Positions 38,822 to 52,450 of a DNA stretch of 64,000 nucleotides are shown here, one piece after another. Positions within the stretch are counted from its first letter, which is position 1; each line of letters begins with the position of its first letter. The notes beneath the pieces were generated by a model. That model searched no databases. It was given only the letters and a program-made list of their open reading frames with translations, and was not told where the DNA came from. A program made the position numbers and the translations under genes. The stretch lies in assembly GCA_040954595.2 (NCBI GenBank), contig CM082577.2:620001-684000 (forward strand). The letters run 5' to 3'. Origin of the DNA: Balanoglossus misakiensis. Lineage: Eukaryota > Hemichordata.

Positions 38822-40073
38822 CCAGAAGACATAAAAGAATGGGTGGAGAAAATCAGAAATTTCAAAATAAATATATCTATTTTCCATGTAATATAATGTG
38901 CATTTTTCTACATACAAATTTAAACGACTCATTTAAAGCTTTGCTCTAGACCAGTTCCAGTTAAATTAAGAAATTCAAGCGATAATTTAACCAACCAATA
39001 TATATTTTAATAATACGCCATATTAATAAAAGCAAACCACAAGCGCTGGTCCAAGTTGCGCAACTGTTACTACTTAAATTCACAAAATAACGATTTCAAA
39101 ATGTTACGTAAATGTCTCTCGCCGTAATTTGTATCAGAAAATTATTTCGTCAGACTGCTGGAAAATGAGAGCTCAGTACGACTTAATCTGTGAAATTTTG
39201 TATAACTATATTAAATTCCATGCTAACATTTCAAATATTAGTAACTCTTTAGTGGAAAAGATAGCCGAGCCGACGCAAATAATTCGTTCTTGATATTTTT
39301 GTGTGTTTGTCACGTGCACTAGGCTTATTGTGCGGATTGGATGGCTATCGGGCATTCTACCGCTCTGATTGGCTGGAGGCCATTCTGACCTGGCAAGATC
39401 CCAGCGGCTGTTATAAAGGTGGTTACACGTCAGACTTCGCCCACAAAGGTTTGTTTTTATTCGTCCTACACTAATTTCTCTCTCACAGGGCGCCTTTCAT
39501 TCCTTTCCGGCGACCGCAGTTTCAAATGTTAATACCCGCTGCTTTCCTCTGATCCCCAACTGAAATTGGAATTGATCAAATTAAAGAACAGGAAATTAAT
39601 TAATATTTTAGAGGATAATATTACCAAGGCATTGCACAGTAAGATGGAAGATTTTAACTGAATGTCGTTAATATTTTATTCTTACTAGAAGACAACAACG
39701 GCAGGCAGGAGAGAAGCGTGAAAAGAAGAGAGAGGATCTTGAACGGTGGGTTTTAATACATCGGTATATTTTTGTTTTATTGTCTTTCGTGCTTCATAAT
39801 CAACGGCTGAATTTTCCTTCTTTTCACGAAAAAGTTGGGCATAATTTAAGAGTAATTAACACTCGTGTAATGTCAGTGACATCCATACATTCAGTCTGTG
39901 CTCGCTCATGAATATTCATCAGGCTTTTGTGTCGCCTGTCACCTGTTCTGAAACTATGCCTTACCACGAATCCGTCCAATTCTGTTGCAGATGGTTGCTC
40001 CTCACACAAGACCGCCGTAGCAATAGGGGTTCTTAGTGGTTATGTACGATTTATAATGGAAGCCATGATTTAG
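31524..40073 (+). CDS. Secreted C16orf89 homologue (DUF4735 family)
   Basis: Secreted protein of unknown biochemical function; in vertebrates C16orf89 is enriched in thyroid. Eight exons: 31524-31728, 36806-36967, 37718-37868, 38186-38303, 38586-38748, 39323-39448, 39689-39745 and 39991-40073. Phases agree; 354 residues. A signal peptide covers about residues 1-20 (MLPATLSLIVLSLLVRSSA). Family hallmarks: VNADAVLGLRMAEGQLGVLL; a Cys-containing block PCTISDTCIKVMTTPGYRMY then TLAHQVFYLEVAQQAGC; LFMEQGLLCGLDGYRAFYRS; WLEAILTWQDPSGCY; KRRERILNDGCSSHKTAVAI and VLSGYVRFIMEA. The first intron is 5.1 kb, the largest in the window. Exon 6 could also end 30 bases earlier at 39418 in the same phase. The family call rests on the C-terminal blocks and is strong; exon 1 is linked by phase and content. 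Confidence 0.88.
31729..36805 (+). other. Large first intron of the C16orf89-like gene
   Basis: No coding exon is needed here by phase. Frames at 32468-32806 (plus) and 33373-33735 (minus) have no recognisable content. A run of 14 G lies at 33057-33070. An inverted pair of T-box-like motifs occurs at 35639-35679. As the longest intron it may carry enhancers. Confidence 0.5.
38789..38820 (+). repeat. (GACA)8 microsatellite
   Basis: Pure tetranucleotide repeat 40 bases past a splice donor of the C16orf89-like gene. Confidence 0.95.
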
Positions 40074-41859
40074 AGTTGCTTAGGCCAAGTCAAAGGTCAA
40101 AGGTTAAGCAGAGTGGACTATGCTCACCACCACCATTACTTGTACAGCTTCATTGATTTGGGGTCATAAATATTTTCATCTATTAACCCAACCATTTCTT
40201 TTCAAGATGTGTTTATCGAATAACCTATTGACCTCGTGAGGGCGCACGTATAACATACTGGCAGCAAGTCTCGTTATGGTTGGTCGTTATGTACATTGTA
40301 ATCTGACAACTCAATTTAACATTCACATGTATATTGTCCAGATGCACATTGTAGGGACGCAGAGCGCGTGTGGTTTTCTTTTTCTGGTTTCTGTACATTT
40401 TCGCGCCACTGCCGCACCACTCACATTGAGAAACGACTGATAAAGTAGTTCGGAATATATGTGACCAAAAACTGAGAAAAGAACCCCTCTCTCTCTAATT
40501 CAACAGAGATGGCACGACACTGTCAACTAGAATTTTTCGGAAGTGTTGGCTTACACATGGCTTTGAGTAACGATGTACATGTAGAACTATTACAATATAT
40601 GTAAATTTTGGAGTTTATCTAATTTTACCTCTGTGAAGGACATACAATATGCAAGTGAAGGAAAATAAACATGTAAATAAATTCTATCAGCATACTTTAA
40701 AATACTGGTTGTATTCCGTCTTTTGGTATGTACATCAATTCATCACAAAATATTCAATTTAATACTGATCATATTTGTGACCAATGAGATGGAAATATCA
40801 AAGGTTTTAGTCTCGTCCCTAAACACAACTCAATAATTAATTTTTTTCTTGTCCATAATACTCACAGCAGACATTAAAACGTAAAAATACGGCGCGCATA
40901 AAAACCAACTCGCAAGTCTAACGCAAAGGATGATGGGTTTTTGATACAGTCTAGCATGAACATTAGACCTTTAAACACGGAAACGAAATAAATTATGCAC
41001 GAAGACTAAATCACGACTCCGAAAATCATATCCAACGATTATAAGTCCGTCTTGTTTGTCTTGTCTACAAAGAAATATCACTTAAATGATTTGGTGAAAT
41101 CAGAAACGTTTCTTCGTGGTCGGGTCGATTTGACCGGAGACTAAACTGGATTCACAACAAAACTTGCACGAAGGTCAACCGGTGAAGATTCGAAGGATTG
41201 CAGCTTTTGTTATGCAGTGTCTACGTGTGTACCGGGATTGACGCATACACATGTAAGCAAAGGTCAGTGACGTAGTATTGTATTCCACAACAAGGGGTCA
41301 AAAGGTGATACTGATCAATTCAGAACTTCAAAATCGAAGACCCGTACCAGGATTTTGGATGAATGTTGGACGTAGAGTACTTCAAAATCCGACAAAACAG
41401 TGACGTCGTCGACGATAATGTCCTTTTCGAATTCATGTCAGTGCATGACCCACATTGGACGTTATACATGATATCTTGGTTTCCGCCTCAGTGGTTTTTG
41501 TTCAATCGTATTTTGAAAAGAACAAAAAAAACATTTCAAGAAACGTGCACGTCAAGAATTATAATGTGGTCACATTAATGTGACTTCATCGCTCACTCTG
41601 GCAATATATTTCCACGGTGAACCCCCAGTCTGTGCCATGTGAAATCAACAGGTGAAAACTTGAGGTTATAAAAACAGAGAAAACGTAATGTGGGCCTAGT
41701 TACACAGGATGTAAAATATTAACGCACAAAACATGCGGGATGAAGGCCTATATGTTCCATTCTACAATCCATTCAACCCGTTCAAAATATTCGATGTAGA
41801 TCATTTTTAACTTGATATTTGCGATTTATAACACCGATTCACTACTGCTTTACAGCAAC
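40074..41859. other. Gap between C16orf89-like gene and TMEM220
   Basis: AT-rich. It presumably holds the 3' UTR of the upstream gene (an AATAAA lies in the stretch near 40664) and the TMEM220 promoter. No gene recognised. Confidence 0.4.
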
Positions 41860-43436
<1,577 letters not shown>

Positions 43437-44454
43437 GGACACTTCATGTAACAATGTAGAATAAAATAGCTTCTGCAAACGCTACGAGCAGTGTTGGAAA
43501 AATCCACAATTCCAAATGTGATGATGAGGTCATTTTAGTGTGACCTTTACTGGCTAGTAAGATTTCTTTTGTTTAGAGTGACCAGGTGTTGATGAATATT
43601 CATTTGATTGACATGTATAAATACACATGCTACCATGTGGTCAGGTTGCTATTTTTTCGCTGGACACTGTGCCGATAACTTCAGTGCTGGGGACTCCATG
43701 CTGCTGTTTGGGACCATTTGCAGGCCGTTTTGTTTGACTTCAAGGACTTCAGAAGTTGTGAGTGCATGCACACCACTAGGACCTAAACCAGACTTTGCTG
43801 CTGTTTTGTTTGACTTCTAGTTGTAAGTACACACCACTCGGACCGAAACCAGACTTTCCGGTACGTCGGAAGTCTTTGACTTTACTGCATATTTTCTGCT
43901 CGTGTGCTTCACGACTGGAGTCCTAGCTGAGTATACGGAGTGCTGTGTGTGTTGCTCAGTTTGGTTCGCATTCATTGTTTTCTGACCTGTGAACCCATTT
44001 TTTGCCTGCAACTTAATTTTGTTAGTATAGCGAATAGCCATTAAATACTTTTTATAAAAGGAAAACCACTGACTTCGACCTTTCTGTCATAACACAAAAG
44101 AAACTTTTCCATCCCTCCCCCGACCAAACTTTGTTGTGGTCGGTCAAAACACTGCGCATCGACTTCGAAGATAAACACATCGTTTTCAACCTCAAGAATT
44201 TTTTTCAACCTCAAGTGACATACTTTAGAAGTTTTTTCGATATAATTGTATATGTTATATCCTCAGCATTCATATAAACTGGTTACATATGTGTATACAT
44301 TGTAATTTCTGCTGAAAATCGCCGTAAAGAATTTCCTGACTGATATGTTTTGTATTAAAGACGCCAAACTGTACTCAATACTTGACGTTGACGTCCATAA
44401 AAAGAATCCCAATGCTACACTGTCCGTTGGCATTCTTCATGTGCGGGAAAGTTA
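43437..44454. other. TMEM220-SLCO convergent gap with a local tandem duplication
   Basis: TMEM220 ends at 43436 and the minus-strand SLCO ends at 44455, so the genes converge. A degenerate tandem duplication lies at about 43730-43857 (see repeat entry). No clear minus-strand AATAAA was found for SLCO. No gene recognised. Confidence 0.45.
43728..43857 (+). repeat. Two-copy imperfect tandem duplication
   Basis: Both copies start GTTTTGTTTGACTTC and share CACACCACT followed by an AAACCAGACTTT block. The first begins near 43730 and the second near 43803. The second is shorter by an internal deletion of about 12 bases. Confidence 0.75.
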
Positions 44455-47400
44455 CTATGAATCGTTCTCCGCCTTGGCGGCTTCTGGCTTGTAAATATAC
44501 GCTGTCTTGGCGTCTTGTACAGCCTTGTTGCGTCGCTTGTCTCTTCTTGTCCAAATGATCGCCGCAATCACGAAGAATACTAATGATATTGATTTCACTC
44601 CGATGCTCAGCGCAAAGACGTTTCGGCGGAAAAGATGGTTGTCGTAGACTTGACAGTCGCCTTGAACTGTGCCCCCACACAGGGATTTCCACACAGTGCA
44701 GGACAAGTCGACTGCATAACCGAAAATGATGGGTATCGGAATCGGGCCTGCAAAATCAAAAATGTGTACTTCACTAACCTGAATACCAGTGATACAATTA
44801 TTCCCCCACCGTCTAGGTCAATACATTAATCAAGTGTAAGTACGTCTACATAATGAATCGCCGCAAGAAAGTAGGGTCATCATCATCTGACTAATAGTGA
44901 CATAAAATAATCGATCGTAAAAAAAACCCTTACCGATGAGACGCACCAAAAAGAAACGAAGACCAACTGCAAACGATTTCTCCTTATCATCGACTGACCT
45001 AGAAACACAACAAATATTTACCGAATTTACTGATTGTACAAGGAAAACTGTAATATAGGCGCGTCGTTTTAAAAGGGAGTGGGAACTCTTTTCTGAAACT
45101 CAAAAATTGGAGAAAATGTTTCGTTTCATAATTCTGCGCATTATAAAAAAATGAGGACATTTCCATTAAAACTGACCTTAGGGCTAGCATCAAGCAAGGA
45201 ACTTCTCGAGAGCCAGATAACAGGGCAATGAGAAAAATTAGAATAACGAATGGATAGAACATGGAGCACATTTCCGTTTTGTTGCAATGTCCTGGGATAG
45301 CCATGTTTGTGTTATTCTCCCCGACAGGTGAACTCTGTATGCATCTACAGTTCATATAGGTATCTGCAAACTAAGCAATTATCTGTCATTAAAACCACAT
45401 TGACACATATCTGTGGGGACTTAGTGCAAAAAAATAAATGAAGGGGTTGAGTGTATGTAGGTAGGTAGGTGTATGTATGTAGGTAGGTATGTATGTATGC
45501 ATGCATGCATGCATGCGTGCATTGTGCGTTTGCATGTGTTAAGACAGAGGTGAGAGGCAAAAATCAGCTGGGGTTAGTAAATTCAAGTCACACGTGAACA
45601 GTCTTAAAAACTTACAGCTGTTGAATTACTTTCTGTACATCCCGCATGACACGGCGAAGGGTAGGTATAACCATCAGAACCACAAACTGGATTAAACGAA
45701 TCTACAGAACAACCGCAGTCTTCATTGCACGACCGAGTCTTGTCTATACCGTCGCCACTAAACGAGTAAAAGACAAGACAGGTGAATAACAAAGGATACT
45801 GTCAGCTGTTGCTGTTGCCTGATGCTGATTCGAACGGTTTGATAAGTTTGTCATTCTCTTCATTGACCTTTGTGATACCAGCAATATAGATTGGTATTAT
45901 TCTAACATACACTGTAATGTTCTGAAGTCTTACCCAACACCGACGATTGGCTCACTGTAGCATCCCAATGGTAAAATACAAGCATTAAGAACGATGCCAA
46001 TTCCGACCACAAGAATCATCATTTTAGTCATACCGATGGGTTGGACGTTGGCCTTCTTGATTATGTATCCCGATAAGAGTATTCCAAGGCCATAGGGAAG
46101 CGTCACAAAAATTCCTGACAAGAAAAAAGAGTTTACCGGCGCGTTGGAGCGGTCTCGTAAATAAGGTTGGTTTTGATTGGTCCGTTCCTTCAAACAGGTG
46201 TACATTTACAACAGGTGCTTGAATGATGTAACCAATGAGGATAGGCCTTCCGAGATGGTGCACATTGCCCCAGACGTAATTTTCATTTTATAGAACAGTA
46301 ACATTTTAAATGAAACTTAATGTCCCGAGGCGAGGTAACAAAAGAGGTTATAGTCAAGACTGGAATATGATATTTCATACCTGAATAAATATTTGCGGTT
46401 ACGGAGGGTAAACCGAACAACAGCTCAAAGCTTTTTGGGATGAACGGTATCATACCAAATGTGGTTCCCAAGTCGAGCGAATACCCTATAATCACGATCA
46501 TAAGGTATTGGTTTGTCAGCAGTCCCCACGTCGTCTTCAGAAATCCTGCCGCGGAAACAATAAAAGAAAGGCGCATGTCCGTCAAACTTCTGTCAGACTA
46601 TCATTGTCCATGATCGTATTTATGTGCACTCCTAAAGTTCCTGACTGAAGAGTGTATAAAATGCTGAATAAATTGTCTGGTTTTTGCTAAAACAGACTTC
46701 GTTGGTCGTTTTAGGGTATCCACTCTCCTTCACTGAAAACAGGACCCGACTTTTTAAAAATTGCGATAGCTATAAAATGGCGTACCTTTCAGACGGGCCA
46801 ACCAGGTATTATTACTATCAACCTGGTCTGTCTTTTCCAAGTGGTGTCCTTTGGTGTCTTCATCGTCTTCGTTGTTTGTCAACGTCCTTGGTATTAATAG
46901 GTACATCACTGCGATGATTGCGAGCAGAATGGCTCCTGCGAGATAGCCAAGCCACCAGGCACCGACCCAGAGCCTGTCTGATCGCCTGAGGTTCATGGTC
47001 GCTTGGTCCACTGTATTGAAGTCCACATAGACAAGCAGACACGATGCGCCGATCAGGAATCCGGCGACGGGTCCAAGTCCCCACATCATGTTAATGATGG
47101 CTGAAAAAAAAATACCAATTACGTGTACCTGTTTCTCGATCGAGGAAAATCCCATAACTTGAGCATATTGGTTCTATGTATTTTGGACACTGAGGCTTTC
47201 AGTTGACTACAAGTGAGTCACCATTCAGAACGAAGATTGGAAGATTTTTCTTCTACCTGGGATAATTAAAATAACATGACTAATACTAGGATGCCAAGAC
47301 AAGCAACCCATATAGCTAATAGCTAACAAAATGTTGAACATTGGGATTCTTCTTTGAGCAAAGAGACTTACCTAAATAAAGTGCTGATGTCCGATGAGTG

Positions 47401-48083
47401 GTATGGTCATCCACATATGCAGAACCAACTGTGAGTAAGGGACTGAATCCTGCACCCACCAATAATGTACCCAGGATGAATAAGGCATAGGCAACATTGC
47501 TTTCATATGACGCCTCGGTATCTGTGACGTCACACTGTGAGGCGCCCAGGTCGGTTCCTTGAAGTGAGCTTGAGAGATTCCATGAGCACAAGTTCAGCTG
47601 AACTTCGGAGGCATTTGTCGTATCGCCCGTTAGAGGGCGACTTTCATACTTGTAAGGTCCAAGTACGAATTGCGGCAACGATAAGATGAAAAGAGCCAGG
47701 GCTATCAGAAAGACACCGGCGCACATCCATCGCGGGCGTCGACTGTGCGGGCGTCCTCCAATGTATGACACGGGTATGACTGTAAGAAGGGTTCCCACCT
47801 GTCCGATGCTGACCAACAGAGCGAGTTGTGATGAACGAAGGTTATATCTCTTCTCCTGGGTTGTCAAAATGCTCGATGAGTACATTACCATCGAACTGTG
47901 CAAAAATATCGTCACTGATAGAATTGCCACAAAACAACGAATATTGCCGAACCAACACATTACTCCCTTTCTCTTTCCTGTTGAGATACCTTCCCGTAAC
48001 TTCTCTTCACAAGCGTGTGAGGCGTCTTCAGTGTTGATGACGTCACCACCCACAGTTTTACCATTACTTTTGACATCATCCAT
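44455..48083 (-). CDS. Organic anion transporter, SLCO/OATP family
   Basis: Twelve-helix plasma-membrane exchanger family that carries large organic anions (bile acids, steroid conjugates, thyroid hormones, prostaglandins); the substrate here is unknown. Eight exons on the minus strand: 47372-48083, 46786-47100, 46381-46545, 45934-46114, 45616-45757, 45177-45370, 44934-44998 and 44455-44747. Phases agree; 688 residues. The OATP signature RLWVGAWWLG is at about 280-289. The large extracellular loop has a Kazal-type Cys pattern (CNEDCGCSVDSFNPVCGSDG, then CHAGC, then NCRC) from about residue 467. DDKEKSFAVGLRFFLVRLIG and PIPIIFGYAVD match the last helices. For exon 6 the acceptor nearest the ATACC sequence breaks phase; the TTAG one 7 bases upstream restores FADTYMNCRC and was chosen. 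The subfamily (SLCO4-like or other) is not resolved. Confidence 0.93.
45456..45520 (+). repeat. Compound GTAG/GTAT/GCAT microsatellite
   Basis: Tetranucleotide runs changing from GTAG to GTAT to GCAT units, in the SLCO intron between exons 5 and 6. Confidence 0.85.
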
Positions 48084-51000
48084 TGTGTAGTCGAAAGTGA
48101 CGAGGCTTTAATCTTCAAGCAACCTTGAAAAATGCCAGAAGAAAGTGTAACAGAGACTGGAAGATCATTCCTAGGTTTAAAGTGTGACGTAGATTATCAC
48201 TTCCAAGGATGTTTCAATCGTTCTTATGAGCGTAATAATACCGTTCTGATTTTTCTTAAACACGCCCGGGGACAGATTTTAAGAAAATGGCAGTCCCTCA
48301 AGCTTTTCAATTCTTTGCTTTGTGTGAAAAGTCTTTTTGAAAGCAGAGAAGAAAACTTAATTGTTCACCGTCTTGTAAAGTGGGGAAGCGATGAGTCCTG
48401 TCATTGAACCACGGCACAGTACTGTGTGCCGCGGATGTGATGTAAATCTCTCTAGACTACTGAAGAGGGTGACATTCGATTTGCACACCAAAGAGTACCT
48501 CTCTAGAAATTGTGACTCGCAACATAGACCTACATACTTGGGAGTAGGCGCACTAGGCGCAGATGGCGAGTGTTACAATAAAGAGAGTGTTACTTCCACA
48601 GCTGCCTGAGCTATGTCCAAGGCCACTTCCAAGAAAATTGTCTCGGTATTGGTGGTGAGAGTGAGACTGGTAGCTTCTCGATCGACAATAGAGGTTCGCC
48701 AATTGCTATGACAACATATTCTTGAGGTGCGAGAAGGCCTATTCTCGGAATGAGTTAGATTTTCACTGTACAGTGTATGCATTGTTGTAGTGAGGTCTTG
48801 CATACAAACTGTCACTTAGAGCTGACAAATAGTCACCGCCCACTCCAGCTCCAGTAAAGCGGGAAATATGTCGACGGTCGAAGAAGTGGCCAGTCTTTCT
48901 ATGTCAAGTGTCACGGGAACTGATAGGGCCTAAGCAGCGTGCGCTGGGGTATATCCGCTGCGCTGTTAGCAAAATTTCGAATTCGGTCGTCTTCTGTGAG
49001 TAAAAATCATTTGAATTCACCGGGCCGTGGAAGTTTCTCCAAATTACGGACATTCTGAATTTCGCCTCAGCAGTCCGAGCTATGTGTTGTTTGGGGGCAT
49101 TGGCGTGGGACAAGAAACCCTTAAGCCTAGTGAAAGGAACCATTCACGTGACCGAAAACATAACCTTCGCGCATTCGCTGGCGCTGTTATTCATAGGAGT
49201 AATGCAATCGAAGCATATAGGCCTACGCCTAAGACGACCACATTGGGAGACTTCATAACAAGTTCATATCGCGATATAAAGTTTGGTTACAGTTTTGTCT
49301 TATGATTTAGGCAATACTCACCGTACGTGCACGACTTATGTTGTTTAACACCTCTTTGAAAAATTTGCATGTAAATTTACGAAAACGAGGCCACTTTTTA
49401 ACATGGGTCACACCACCTTTTCATTGGGCGATTTTAGAAAAAGTAATATATCTTTTTACATGTCTTCTCAAGGTCAAAGTTTAGAGATATGTCATAGAAC
49501 CCGAATTTGGCTATCGGACTTGCACAAGCTCAAGGATGGAGATATACTTGGCGTTTGTGTGATTCTAGCAGTACCTAAAAACTTTCCGAAAAGTATTCTT
49601 GAGGATTTCCCATTTACCAAAATTCTTCTGAGTTGCCGACAACCATTTGAGTGTGTTTGCATGTGGAATGGAACAAGTGACAATGTCTACTTGAAATTCA
49701 TTATGACAACTTGATTTCAGACCTTGTCATGATCCTGTGATCACGAGGGGGACTGTTGTCCATGCTATAGTAGCACTTGGCGAAGTGTGTTGCCCCTAAG
49801 ACAAATAAAACTCATTATAATATCAGAGTTATTGAGCGTGTCACTCTATCCCAAGACTAAATCATAAACATGAAATCGAACTGCAATTCGTGCGTCAATT
49901 TTTTGATGATCATGTGACGCAAACATGGTTTACATTTACAAGTCGCCAATCATGGACGTTCAGAAAAAAATAATCAGGAACCAGGAAAATGAGTCTTTCT
50001 TCCACTAAATTTACGGGTCTACCAATATTTATGAATAGTAACTGTTTAATATGAGTCTGTTTTGAAATCTAAGAGCTGATACCTAATACGGCCCATACGG
50101 GGTCAAAAGTTTAAAAGAACCTTTGACCCAACTTTGACCCCAAATAATCACGCATGCGCTGCCACGTTGGAATCAGCTGGGCACAAATGTGGCGACATCT
50201 GTGACAGTGATCGTTGCATTCGAGTAGTAGCAGACTGAATATCGAATTCTGATCAGAAGTTATTATTTCCAATAGTGACGTGTGTCACGAAGACTGGGAT
50301 TTGGTAACCATACCTAACAGACTGGTAGGATACACAGAAAAAAGGAGGATCTTGTGATGAGAAGAGTCGACGAGATCTTTAAGATAGTCAGTGTTTACAA
50401 ACGAAGGAACAACTCCGGAAATCATGATTGAATGAACAAGGGTGATTATTTATAGATGACAGAGGAAGAAGAAAAAAAGGAGCCCCCACCGGTCACCAGT
50501 AATCCTGTTGTTGTTGATATATCGTAAGGGACGACAAGACAAACTTTCAGTCATATGTGCATGGTATCTGCATGACTTATCCGTTCAGTAACCGTGGTTC
50601 ACCGTAGTATACATGTATTGCTAACATTAGTAACCGACTTGGAAAAAACGTGCCGCTGAATGTTGGGATCTGTATAAGTACCAAGTGAAGTCCAACACTC
50701 CCCGACTCAGTATTCTGAAAATTTGATATCATACCATCCGAGGTATTTCCTGTAGACTGGTTTAAGGTGCGTTATATTCCATTCCCTATTTTCCCCCCAT
50801 TGATAAGGGGGAGGGGGCTGAAGGTAATGGGTATATGGCAACATTTAAAAAGTATCCTTCAGGCCCCCCCCCCCCAGATATCCAATGATCCACCCCTTAA
50901 ATTTGCAGAATGCTTGAAGTATCCTGGTGGTGGTTTTGGGTTAGAATAGGTGGACTTGTCTATTTGGAAGTAGGGGTGAGAACCTATGGAAATAATAACC

Positions 51001-51145
51001 AAACAAATCAAACAATATGGTGAGCATTTGTATGATTTCATCAGGATACATGTCTTGGTTCAGCATCATTATTAGTCTCGGTTACCCAGAGCCCTCTGCT
51101 TCTTCCGTTGGGCACTCCAGAAAGAGGGTCTGGGGAAACCCCATA

Positions 51146-51391
51146 GAAAACTCTCCGGGCAAAGATGGCCGACTCGAGACAAAAGCGATGCATGATGGTT
51201 GCAGCCTCAGACATAAAAAAACGCGCTGAGAAGTGCTAGACCTGCTAAAACTGTCTTCAAATTGAAAAGAGAGAGAGGAGTTCGGTAAATAGTTTTCTAA
51301 TATCATTATATCGTAATATCGTATGTCATAAATGTCGACCATCATGCATCGCTTTTGTCTCAAGTCGGCCATCTTTGCCCGGAGAGTTTTC
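51146..51391. mobile_element. Long-TIR foldback/MITE-like element
   Basis: The segment 51146-51198 is the reverse complement of 51339-51391, 52 of 53 positions matching by eye, with 140 bases between the arms. No coding content. The near identity of the arms implies recent origin or gene conversion. Flanking duplication was not clear, so the class is unresolved. Confidence 0.75.
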
Positions 51392-51538
51392 TCAGTTCAT
51401 GGATCCATGAACTAAGATTATGCAAATGCAGACAGAACATCCTTGTCAGCGATAGGATAGAAATATATCATTATATATGTGAGTCAGGAATGCAGCCATT
51501 TTCTGATTGGAGAATTCCTAGAATATCAATTGCCAATA

Positions 51539-51632
51539 TTAACCCTTTCACCACCATGATTCAGTCCAAACCCATTGTTTCTGTGGTGAGGTTGGACCTC
51601 TAAAAGAGGGAACTGGTGGTGAAAGGGTTAAA
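51539..51632 (-). mobile_element. piggyBac-like MITE, copy B
   Basis: Bounded by TTAA (51539-51542 and 51628-51631), with inverted ends CCCTTTCACC. It is the same element as 13402-13495 in the opposite orientation. The internal part diverges by point changes and small gaps. Confidence 0.7.
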
Positions 51633-52136
51633 GATTGCCACATGTTGATTATCATGAATTGCCTGAAAGAAGTCATAACAGAAATGAGCTCACATCAAAA
51701 TCCAACTGTTCCTTGGGGAGAAAAGAAATTTCCACAGCTATAGTGCACTTCAAAATGTTACTACAGTGGAAAGATTCATCACATGACTATCATTTTCTAT
51801 TGCTTTATGTTAATCCTCTTAAAGTAGCAGTTTATTAGGCCGTAGCAGTTAGAGTTTCGAAAAGTATAATCCATAAAATCTATGATATTGATTATTAAGC
51901 ATGTTTTACAATTACAGTTTAGAAGATCCACTGAATTCAGTAGTTAGAAATACATTTCAATGCATTATATCTTTAACATTAATGTCTACTGTATCCATTT
52001 AGCATGTTTCAAATTTAGTGTAATGGACAGCAGTGAAGTGGTTCATTGGTATCAAAAGTTTTCTCATTTATTTGCATGCCTTATAGGAAAAATCTGACTT
52101 ACGAATAAACTTGTGTCACTGTTCATTTTCCTGGCA

Positions 52137-52268
52137 ATGTTTCGGCGATATCGTAAAAGGAATGAGGATATGCCGTCGGGCACATCACCGTATTATTCCT
52201 ATGTGTTCACCATCAGCAACAGTATGGGGGGACCAAGCATTCTTGCCATACCTTTCTGCCTAAAAGAG
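52137..52268 (+). CDS. Alternative first coding exon (1a) of the SLC38A10-like transporter
   Basis: An ATG-led open exon of 44 codons ending at a GTGAGT donor in phase 0, the same donor and phase as exon 1b at 52451-52537. Its last 22 residues, YVFTISNSMGGPSILAIPFC plus LKE, align with YVLNLGNSIIGVSVLAMPFC plus LRQ of exon 1b at about 12 identical positions. Both could splice to exon 2 at 53763. It differs by a basic N-terminal tail (MFRRYRKRNEDMPSG) and by changes in the unwound part of TM1, where this fold binds substrate and sodium. An in-frame TGA at 52095 supports the ATG as start if transcription begins upstream. It could be a real alternative start or a decaying copy. Confidence 0.6.
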
Positions 52269-52278
52269 GTGAGTCACA

Positions 52279-52297
52279 GTGGTTGCCTAGCAACCAC
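52279..52297 (+). promoter_or_regulatory. Palindromic RFX X-box-like motif
   Basis: Two perfect 8-base arms (GTGGTTGC and GCAACCAC) flank CTA, enclosing GTTGCCTAGCAAC, which fits the RFX X-box consensus. It starts 10 bases after the exon 1a donor and 150 bases upstream of exon 1b. Confidence 0.5.
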
Positions 52298-52450
52298 CTG
52301 TAGTCATGGTGACAGGTAGCTGCCTGATGTGGAGTGGTGGAAGACATTTAAGGACTCACTAATTTTTTTTTATACCTATAGAGGGTGTCCTGGGTGACAG
52401 TTTTAGCTCCGTTTTAGAGACTTGGTGATAAGGTGGTTGTTACAAGCATA

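Larger units (their letters stand above)
48084..52136. promoter_or_regulatory. Divergent region between SLCO and the SLC38A10-like gene
   Basis: A 4-kb gap between divergent genes. It contains a direct repeat of TGACCC half-sites (50124-50140) beside an NRF1-like CGCATGCGC (50151-50159). It also has a small exon-like frame (50457-50522), a 53-bp inverted-repeat element (51146-51391) and a MITE (51539-51632). Non-coding leader exons of the SLC38A10-like gene probably lie here. Frames at 49027-49305 and 49403-49714 have no recognisable content. Confidence 0.45.

Noticed and set aside
45349-45363. Acceptor CAG directly before ATACC for SLCO exon 6
   Set aside because: It leaves the wrong phase after exon 5; the TTAG acceptor 7 bases upstream keeps the frame and restores the conserved loop end.
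49403-49714. Plus-strand 103-codon frame in the SLCO-SLC38A10 gap
   Set aside because: No known domain, no promoter or poly(A) support; too weak to call.
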